Origin: Geotrypetes seraphini
Taxonomy: Eukaryota > Chordata > Amphibia > Gymnophiona > Dermophiidae
Reading direction: 5' to 3'
NCBI RefSeq assembly: GCF_902459505.1
Contig: NC_047095.1
Coordinates: 116,437,380 to 116,501,379, forward strand
DNA length: 64,000 nucleotides
The translations under genes were made by a program, and so were the position numbers. The notes under the pieces are model-generated. The model ran no database searches, was not told the DNA's origin, and saw only the letters and a program-made list of their open reading frames with translations. This document shows positions 31,802 through 41,400 of this stretch, one piece after another (position 1 is the stretch's first letter; the number at the start of each line of letters is the position of its first letter).

Positions 31802-32351
31802 AAAAACTCTCCTTTCTGGAATGGGTAACCTGGTCGCTCTAAGTCTAGGCCAGTGATATGCTGCCAGTAATATATTACTGCTATTATTACTTCTCTTACC
31901 CTTTCCTTTAACTTCTTTCCTTTCCTTTGACAATTGGCATTTTTTTCCTCTCAGATTTAGATTCATTATCTATTGTTCACTGCTTTATCTTCTCAAGGCA
32001 AATGGTATATTAAATTATAATAAACCATAAGATGTAATCCAACTCTGGGACTGGATTCAGTAAATAGCATTCATAATTCAACGCCCCCCCCAATTTAGTG
32101 CTGAGTAGAATTCTCTAACGGGCATTCCTGGATCGGGGCTCTTTAGTGTTTAACACCAGGATCTGTGGCCAGCTTTGGGCGCGAGGCGTTACACCAACTG
32201 AAACCAGGCGTGACTCCCAGCATGCAAGCTGGGCACAGATCCGCACTATTCTGTAGCAAGGTGTGCTTAACAAGGAAACGCCCATGACCCTTCTATGGCC
32301 ACGCCCCTCTGCAAATCTACATGTGCAGTAGAGATCCAGTATGGGACAGCT

Positions 32352-32990
32352 GCTGGGGGTACTGCAGGGTAGGATCGAGGTGCACTGGCAAAGCTGTGGG
32401 CATCTCAGTTCTAGAATACGAAAGGGTGCTGCAGGGTAGGATCGAGGTGCACTGGCAAAGCTGTGGGTGTCTCAGTTCTAGAATACCAAAGGGTTTTGCA
32501 GGGCAGGATCGAGGTGCACTGGCAGAGCTGTGGGAATCTCAGTTCTAGAATACGAAAGGGTGCTGCAGGGTAGGATCGAGGTACGCTGGCAGAGCTGTGG
32601 GCGTGTCAGTTCTAGAATAGCAAAGGGTGCTGCAGGGTAGGATCGAGGTGCACTGGCAAAGCTGTGGGCGTCTCTGCTTTTGAATAGCAAAGGGTGCTGC
32701 AGGGTAGGATCGAGGTGCACTGGCAAAGCTGTGGGCGTCTCTGCTTTTGAATAGCAAAGGGTGCTGCCGATCCTGAGTGAGGTGCACTAACAGAGCTGCA
32801 TACATGGGTGTCTCACTAGTACAATAACAGGGAAAGCGATGAGGCAGAAATGAGGTGCATTGGCAGAGGTCTATGAGTATGTGATGGGAAAAAGGTCTCT
32901 CAGCTCTGTAACAGCAGAGTGTGCTGCAGGGTAAGAGAAAGGTAAATTGGCAGAGTCGTGTGATGGAGGGGGGTCTCAGTACTCTAAAAC
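32352..32990. repeat. 67-bp minisatellite
   Basis: 'aggatcgaggtgcactggca' recurs at 32,371, 32,438, 32,505, 32,572, 32,639 and 32,706, exactly 67 bp apart each time. More diverged relatives continue to about 32,990. The last two regular units share 'tctctgcttttgaatagcaa', which shows local homogenisation. Confidence 0.93.
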
Positions 32991-32999
32991 CTGTGTACG

Positions 33000-33370
33000 C
33001 TTTTTAATCTTGTGTCAGTTCATGGCTATGTTAGCTCATTTTATCCCCACTGGTTGCCAATATCCCACAGACTTATATTCAAAATTCTCTTTCTCACATT
33101 CAGAGTCCAAACCAACCATTCTCCCTCGTTTATTGATAGACTTTTGATCCCATACAAAACGTCAAGACCACTTCGATCAACGCAACAACATCTTCTCACA
33201 ATTCCCTCTGTTCGACAGTTATTTTATGACCCAACTCGTCAAACCATTTACTCAGTGGTAGTGCCTACATTATGAAATTCTCTCCCGATAACCCCGAGAC
33301 AGGAAACAAATTCTAATAATTTCAAGTCTAATCTCAAAACCTCTCTTTTTAATAAGGTGGGTTATAATAC
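33000..33370 (+). repeat. L2-like LINE fragment
   Basis: The plus-strand stretch 'HWLPISHRLIFKILF' (33,050-33,095) and 'SVRQLFYDPTRQTIYS' match the region past the reverse transcriptase of L2/Rex1 LINEs. Truncated at both ends. Confidence 0.65.
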
Positions 33371-33374
33371 CACA

Positions 33375-34055
33375 TTCACAATAATTTGGGGGTAATCATT
33401 AGCGAAGACATGAAGACTGCCAATCAAGTGGAGAAGGCTTCATCAAAGGCAAGACAAATGATGGGTTGTATCCGTAGAAGTTTTATCAGCCGGAAGCCCG
33501 AAGTTATAATGCCGTTGTACAGATCCATGGTGAGGCCTCATCTGGAATATTGTGTACAATCTGGAGGCCACATTTCCAAAAAGATGTGCTGAGAGTTGAG
33601 TCGGTTCAACGAATGGCCACCAGGATGGTCTCGGGACTCAAAGACCTCCCGTATGAGGAAAGGTTGAATAAATTGCAGCTATACTCACTCGAGGAACGTA
33701 GAGAAAGAGGAGACATGATAGAGATGTTTAAATATATCACGGGCCGTATTGGGGTGGAGGATGATATCTTCTTTCTTAAAGGTCCCTCGGTCACAAGAGG
33801 GCATCCGCTGAAAATCAAGGGTGGGAAATTTCATGGCGACGCCAGGAAATTCTTCTTCACCGAAAGAGTGGTCGATCGTTGGAAAGAACTTCTACTTCAG
33901 GTGATTCAGGCCAGCAGCGTGCCAGATTTTAAAAGGAAATGGGATACACATGTGGGATCTCTAGGGGGGTAAATTCAAGGGGTTGGGATCGTTAGAGTGG
34001 GCAGACTTGATGGGCTGTGGCCCTTTTCTGCCGTCATCTTCTATGTTTCTATTAC
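33375..34055 (+). repeat. CR1 LINE 3' part
   Basis: Encodes 'GVIISEDMKTANQVEKASSK', 'IMPLYRSMVRPHLEYCVQ', then 'VQRMATRMVSGLKDLPYEER' and 'FHGDARKFFFTERVVDRWKE'. It ends in the tail 'tctgccgtcatcttctatg' at 34,035-34,053. One frame break near 33,550-33,600. The second frame alone is 140 codons long. Confidence 0.88.
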
Positions 34056-34405
34056 AAACAGCCATAAGACGCACATGCATAAATTTCATCAACATATCAT
34101 ACAAATTACCCAGTAAAAATGCTTCATTTCGCAAAAAAGATTTCTCTTCAAAAGCCTCTTTAAAACAATCACATTTTTTTGCTTTCTAATATACAGTGGA
34201 ATAGCACAAGAAAAAGCTCCCATTCTTGTGACTTTCAACATATAACTCTCTCCAGCTCGAGCAGAGCGTAAACGACGTGATAGTACATACTCAGATATAC
34301 AGTTGATCAAATATCTCGGAGCCATTCCATGAAGGCAACGGTAGGTTAGCAACAGTAATTTATATTGTATTCTAAAATCAATCTTCAACCAGTAAAGTTT
34401 CACAT
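34056..34405 (-). repeat. L2-like LINE fragment
   Basis: The minus-strand frame 34,403-34,089 reads 'LYWLKIDFRIQYKLLLLTYR', then 'CLHGMAPRYLINCI' and 'RLRSARAG', the L2/Rex1 post-RT region. Open for 104 codons. Confidence 0.7.
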
Positions 34406-35115
34406 AAAATTCAGATGCATATGAGATCTAGTCTAACAGCTCTCTACCCAGATTACTTCACCAATCCTAATGTTTTATTCCTTCCCCATTAGAGAATGAC
34501 ATGGTGACAAAATTCATCACCGTCCCCGTCCCCGCGGATAACCGCGGGAAACCATCTTCATGTCATTCTTTAAGGAGAGAGGGAAGAATCGGAGTATAAT
34601 TGGGCACAACCACTGACCCGCAAGCTTTGCTCTGAAGAATGCTGGAGTAGAACAGCCTTAGGTTGAAATAGACACTAGAAAATGACAGTCTCTGGAATCC
34701 AGAGCAGATATTGTGATGTCATAATACCTCTTTCCAAAAGTGCCTAAGAGCCAATCACATCAGTGATGTCACAATGGCTTCATTATCCTTGGCTCACATA
34801 AGAATCAGAGTATGAATGGCCACAACCTCTGACCCGCAAGCTTTGCTTTGAAGAATGCTGGTGTAGAAGGACCGAGGTTGAAATAGACACTAGAAAATGA
34901 CATGGGATTATTTCCCGCGGTTATCCGCAGGGACGGGGACGTTGATGAATTTTGTCACCGTGTCATTCTCTATTCACCATCTCATGCTCATTTTAAGCGA
35001 TGTTACCCCACCCAGTTACCTTTCGTATCATGTGCAGTCCATTTAAGATTTAATTTTTTATTTAATTTTGTATATTGTAAACCGCTTTGGATATTAAAGC
35101 GGTATATCAAGCTGT
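34406..35115 (+). repeat. L2-like LINE 3' end, interrupted by a hAT element
   Basis: 34,406-34,489 plus 34,973-35,115. The end carries 'tgtaaaccgctttggatatt' and 'aaagcggtatatcaag', the common L2-like tail. It shows that the hAT insertion is younger. Confidence 0.6.
34490..34972. mobile_element. hAT non-autonomous element, TAGAGAATGAC family, long copy
   Basis: The ends TAGAGAATGACATGGTGAC and the inverted GTCACCGTGTCATTCTCTA extend to a ~60-bp imperfect inverted repeat with 'cgtccccgcggataaccg'. The flanks TTCCCCAT (34,482-34,489) and TTCACCAT (34,973-34,980) match at 7 of 8. 483 bp with an internal duplication of 'ctttg..ctgaagaatgctgg'. Confidence 0.88.
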
Positions 35116-35268
35116 AATGAAACTTGAAACTCTCAAAACAGAAAATTAATCCAGCCCTGGAACTCCTCCAGCCACTGATTAATCCGGCAGTTCAGCTGCA
35201 TTCCAGCCCTTCACGACTCCAGCTCACACAGTTCTCTTTCTCCGCTTCGGAAGCTTTTCTGAATCCTT

Positions 35269-35275
35269 CATAAAT
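35269..35275 (+). promoter_or_regulatory. Possible TATA-like box of the mucin-like gene
   Basis: CATAAAT lies 106 bp before the start codon in a stretch free of recognisable repeats. Only the position and base composition support it. Confidence 0.2.
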
Positions 35276-35380
35276 CCAACTACAGAGCAGGAGGAAGATA
35301 GAAAAACACCTGCTACTGGGCTCCATTACCCCAAGGTCCTTACCCCTGGCCCTGGGAGACCACAGACCAGCTGGCCCAAA

Positions 35381-35429
35381 ATGAATTACTGGGCTCTCTT
35401 CCTCACTTTGGGTTTTCTTGTGTACCCTG
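35381..35429 (+). CDS. Exon 1: signal peptide
   Basis: Encodes MNYWALFLTLGFLVYP and the first base of the next codon. It has an aromatic/hydrophobic core of about 13 residues with no charge, as expected of a signal peptide. The start lies in 'caaaATGa'. The donor is G|GTAAGT at 35,430. The split codon becomes GTT (Val) with exon 2. Confidence 0.8.
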
Positions 35430-38400
35430 GTAAGTTTGCAGTTTTCAATCTGAATGCATCAGCAGAGAATCCAATTTAGTTTATAGAAGAGGATTGGTGT
35501 AAGACAAGGGAAGGGGTCCAGGACAGAAATTTGGGAGAGATCTATAAACTCACTAGCAGACAGTATTTCCTTTGGTTACAGGAAAAAAATACATATCTGG
35601 AAAAAGTTAAGAGAGGCTGGTCGTGTAGTCAGGAAAGCAAAGATGCAAATTGAAGAAAAAATAGCTGACATGGTAAAACGGGGAGACATTTTTTAGAAAT
35701 ATCAGTGATAGGAAGAAGTGCAAATGTGGCATTCTGAGACTCAAAGGTGAAGGGGAGAAATATGTAGAAGCTGATAAAGAAAAGGCTGAATTGCTTAACA
35801 AATATTTCTGTTCTGTGTTCACAGCGCCAGGAGCGGGACCAAGAAGACAAACATGAATAGGGATAGAGGAGTGGTAGAGCCTGATTGATTTTCAGAGGGT
35901 TGTGTTCGTGAGGACCTAGCTAACATAAAAGTAGACAAAGCGATGGGGCTGGATGGTGTACATCCGAGGGTGCTGAAGGAACTTACTAAGTTCTGGTGGC
36001 TCCGCTGACTAACCTTTTCAATGAGTCTCTAGAGTTGGGAGTGGTACTGGAGAAAGGGTGGTAGATGCGTGGAACATTCTCCCAGTAGAGGTGGTGGAGA
36101 CAGAGACTGTGTCCGAATTCAAGAAAGCCTGGGATAGGCATGTGGGATCTCTTAGAGAGAGCGGAAGAGATAATGATTATTGTGGATGGGCAGACTGGAT
36201 GGGCCATTTGGTCTTTATCTGCCATCATGTTTCTATGTTTACAGGCAGGTTCGGGGTGCCCTGTAGAATGGGGACCCAGGACGATTGCCCTGAAAGAGGA
36301 AGAAGGGTTGAAAGACCAAGCCTGAAGAGGAAATAGGACTGGGGGAAAATCCCAGATCTATCCAGATAAAGAGTTCACCACCTGAGTTCCTTCTATGGGA
36401 GAGGAACTGAGGTCTAGATTCTCAAGCCGTTATTGTAGCAATTTCAAAAAGGTGAGTCGTTCTCTCCCAACAAGCTGTACCATGGAGGGCAGAGAAACGT
36501 ATACAAGAGGAAGGTTCTATAAGCATTGCACTTCACTTCCTTCAAATACTGCACTGTGCCCAGACTCTACTCATTGACTGGGAATGACTGACCATGCTGT
36601 GACAATATTATGATGGTAATTGACAATACATGTATAAAATCACAAATATTTTCATGATTTTTTTTTCCTGTTGCAGTTCTAATGACTACCATCGCAGCAA
36701 CAACAAACACAGTGGTGGATGCTACTGAGGTACTTGCCACAGCTACCAACAAAGAGATCGTCTCCAAGGCCTTAGATGCTAAGCGAGATATAGAAGCTAC
36801 AGACAGTACTCTGACTGCTCCAACGAGCACAGCAGCGGGGAAGATCACCCTCTCCAATACCGAGCACACTCCATCTCCTGGCACCTCTACGGCCGCAGAG
36901 TCCACCGTGGTTCATGGAGAGGCTACCTTGGCCGCAGGAACCTCTAGTGTCAGTTCTGCTAATTCTCCTGGGATTATAACAGTGTCCTCAGAAATCACAG
37001 CACCCATCCCACTGATCACCATGACTTCCAAGAATGTCTACTTCATAGAAGAGTCCAAAGAGACTACAGCTTCCAAAGAGAGTGCATCTGCCCTGTTTAC
37101 CTCCATAACTGCAGAGACTGCCAACCCCAGGGGCACAGCAGTCATGTCATCTGATGGCACCGCCCTTGCAGAAAATCTGACCACTTCAGGAAAAGTCACA
37201 AACACTTTAAAAAGCAGAATGGCTGCGGTAACCAGTGCTTTAGAGCTCTTCGAGCCCGAGGGAAGTGTAGAGACTACAACTCCCACGGAAAGAAGGGCTT
37301 CGGACGCTATTGCATCCTTTGTAATGCAAACAGAGCGCTCCCCAATAGCAGAATATGTTAATGTAACAAAACATGCAGCTATATACAGCACTTACAGCAC
37401 TGTGGTAAATGCAGACGTGAAAATACAGAATACTCAGACTACACAAAGAACCACAGCTGCAGAAAACAGAAACTCGGAGAATACAACCACTGCAGAGACT
37501 TCCAGACCTTCAGGAAATACAGCAGCAATACAGACAACAAAAAGATCGCAAAACACAATCTCAGGGTGTACAACAGCCAAAGACAATACAACAGCTGTAC
37601 AGACAATCAGAGGACCAGAGACTGCAACCTTGAAGCATATAACACCTATAGAGACTGTGAGGGCTTCGGGATATATTTCAGTCTCAAAAACTATGAGAGT
37701 TCTAGGGAGTATAACAGTTATAGAGATTGCCAGAGATTTAGAAAATACTGTCTTTGGGAGTACAACAACGCCTGAAACCACCAGAATTTCAGAGAGTATG
37801 ACAACCTTGGAGACCATCAGAGCATCAATAAAACAAACTTTTGAGAGCATAAAGGTCCCTGAGACTTCCACAGCACCCACAATATCAATTTGCTCAGCGA
37901 CCACAGAAACCACTGGAGCAGCTGCAGAGACTATGAGAACTTTAGAGAATACAACAGCCAAAGATGCCTCCAGAGCTTCAGAAAATACAATATCAATGAG
38001 TACAGCACCTTTAGCGACAGCTAATATTTCAGGAAATAGAACCTCTGGGAATACAACAGTCTCTGAGGCCAGCATAGTTTCAGAAAATACAATTTCAGGG
38101 AATACAACAACCATGGTCACTAGCAGTACTTCAGAAATTGCAGCTTCAGAGATTACAAAGCCCTCTGACACAGTCACGGTTTTAGAAAATATTATCTCAG
38201 GGAGTACAAATGTTCTAGGGATGACCCGAGGTTCAGAAAATACAACTTCAATGAGAACAGCAGCAATAGGAAACACTAGAAGTTCCGAAAATACTACTTT
38301 GATGACAGCGATAGTTACAGATGCCAGCAGAACATCAAGATATCAAGCAACCTCAGAGAAAATGAAAGCTTCACAGAATATAACAGCTTTAGAGACAACT

Positions 38401-41400
38401 GTTGCTTCAGAAAATGTAGCTTCTGAGAGACCAAAGGTCTCTGAGACTAGAATAGCTCCAGGGAGTAGAAAAACCATAGGAACTACCAGAGCTTCAGAAT
38501 ATACAATCTCAATAAATACAACAGCTAGAGGAATTATAGGATTATCAGAATATGTAACAAATACAGAGACCATGAGATCTTCGGGGAGTACAACAGCTAT
38601 AGAGACTACTGGAGGTTTAATAAATACAACTCCTGGGAATTCAAAGGCCCCTGAGACCAGCATAGCTTCAGGAAGAAAAACAACCATAAGGATCTCTAGG
38701 GCATTAGAAAATACAACCTCAGTAGATACAACAACCATTGTGACCACTGGAGCTTCAGAATATATAACAACCACAGAGACTACAACAGCTCCAGGGACTA
38801 AAATAGCTTTAGAGACTTCCAGAGGTTTAATAGATACAACTTCTGAGAGTAAAATGGCATCTGAGTTCAACATAGTTTCAGGGAGAAAAACAACCATAGG
38901 GACCTCTAGAGCATCAGAAAGTAGAACCCCGGTAGATACAACAGCCATAGCGACCACAGCTCCAGGGACTAAAACAGCTATAGAGACTTCCAGAGGTTTA
39001 ATAGATACAACTTCTGAGAGTAAAATGGCATCTGAAACCAAAATAGTTTCAGAAGGTATAACAACCATAGGGACCTCTAGAGCTTCAGAAAATACAACCC
39101 CGGTAGATACAACAGCCATAGCGACCACTGGAGCTTCAGGATATATAATAACCTCAAAGACTACAACCATAGGGACCTCTAGAGCATCAGAAAATACAAC
39201 CTCAGTAGATACAACAGCCATTGTGACCACTGGAGCTTCAGGATATATAACAACCACAGAGACTACCACAGCTCCAGGGACTAAAACAGCTATAGAGACT
39301 TCCAGAGGTTTAATAGATACAACTTCTGAGAGTAAAATGGCATCTGAAACCAAAATAGTTTCAGAAGGTATAACAACCATAGGGACCTCTAGAGCTTCAG
39401 AAAATACAACCCCGGTAGATACAACAGCCATAGCGACCACTGGAGCTTCAGGATATATAATAACCTCAAAGACTACAACCATAGGGACCTCTAGAGCATC
39501 AGAAAATACAACCTCAGTAGATACAACAGCCATTGTGACCACTGGAGCTTCAGGATATATAACAACCACAGAGACTACCACAGCTCCAGGGACTAAAACT
39601 GCTATAGAGACTTCCAGAGGTTTAATAGATACAACTTCTGAGAGTAAAATGGCATCTGAAACCAAAATAGTTTCAGAAGGTATAACAACCATAGGGACCT
39701 CTAGAGCTTCAGAAAATACAACCCCGGTAGATACAACAGCCATAGCGACCACTGGAGCTTCAGGATATATAATAACCTCAAAGACTACAACCATAGGGAC
39801 CTCTAGAGCATCAGAAAATACAACCTCAGTAGATACAACAGCCATTGTGACCACTGGAGCTTCAGGATATATAACAACCACAGAGACTACCACAGCTCCA
39901 GGGACTAAAACAGCTATAGAGACTTCCAGAGGTTTAATAGATACAACTTCTGAGAGTAAAATGGCATCTGAAACCAAAATAGTTTCAGAAGGTATAACAA
40001 CCATAGGGACCTCTAGAGCTTCAGAAAATACAACCCCGGTAGATACAACAGCCATTGTGACCACTGGAGCTTCAGGATATATAACAACCACAGACACTAC
40101 AACAGCTCCAGGGACTAAAACAGCTATAGAGACTTCCAGAGGTTTAATAGATACAACTTCTGAGAGTAAAATGGCATCTGAAACCAACATAGTTTCAGAA
40201 GGTATAACAACCATAGGGACCTCTAGAGCTTCAGAAAATACAACCCCAGTAGATACAACAGCCATAGCGACCACTGGAACTTCAGGATATATAATAACCT
40301 CAAAGACTACGACAGCTCTAGGGAGTACAACTATAGAGACACCCAGAAGTTTAATAGATACAATTCTGGAGAGTACAAAGGCAACTGAGACCAGCATAGT
40401 TTTAGGAATCACAACCTTTGGCCCAATTGCAGTTAAAAGAACTATAATATCAAAAAATTTAACAACAAGAGGGATCACTAGACCTTCAGAAAACATAAGC
40501 TCAGTCAGTACAGCAGCCATAAAGACCAGTGAAATAACAGGCTCTAATATAGCCTCAGAGACGATCAGAGATTTAGGGAGTACAACAGCTGTAGTCTCTA
40601 CCAGAGCTTCAGGAATTGCAATCCTGTTGAGTACAACAGCTTCAGGTACCACTCAAGGTTCAGAAAATACTACCTCAGTGAGAACAGCTGCCACAGAATC
40701 TGCCAGAGCTTCAGGTTATAGAACAACCATAGAGTCCATGAATGGTTCAGGAAGTATAACAGCCACAGAATCAAGTTGGACAACTATTTCTTCAGGAAAT
40801 GCTGCTTCCGGGAGTAAAAGAAACGTAGAAATCCCTCTAACCAGTTCATCTACAGGGACCGTGAGAGCAACAGGCCTGAGCTCTGCTTCAGAGAACAAGT
40901 TTACCGCTTATCCACTTACATCCTCTAAGTCAAGAACCCAGGGGTGGAACACTATAACCTCCCCTCTCACCATATCCAACGTGACCATGCGCGCTCCCCT
41001 CTCTTCCAGCACCATGTCAACATCCCTTCCAGCCGTGGCCTTCCGAGGTAAGTCTCCATTTTTTTAAAAACCTAGGAAGGAATTCAACAAACGGCGCAGA
41101 AAATTTGGCGTTGATAGACTTGACCACGCCCTGTATAGTATAGCACTATGCTTACACACCTGCAAATGCTGGTGTGAGAACAGAACAGAAAAACTTTTCT
41201 GAATGCGTGATTGCGTAGAACTGGTGAGAAGAATACACTTCATTGCACGTCTGACAACGATCGGCACATCATACAGTACATGCATGTGTGTTTTCCAGTA
41301 ATACGGCACCATTGCCAGCTGTCGTGCTTTTAAACAAATTGCCATAAAAGAACAGAGACTCCTGGTTTTTGTGATTTTTCTCATCCCGAGAAGGTGGTTT

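Noticed and set aside
38343-40652. A 769-codon open frame on the minus strand
   Set aside because: It is the antisense of the Thr/Ser repeat exon. Repeating codons of one composition leave the opposite frame free of stops. There is no signal of its own and no domain.
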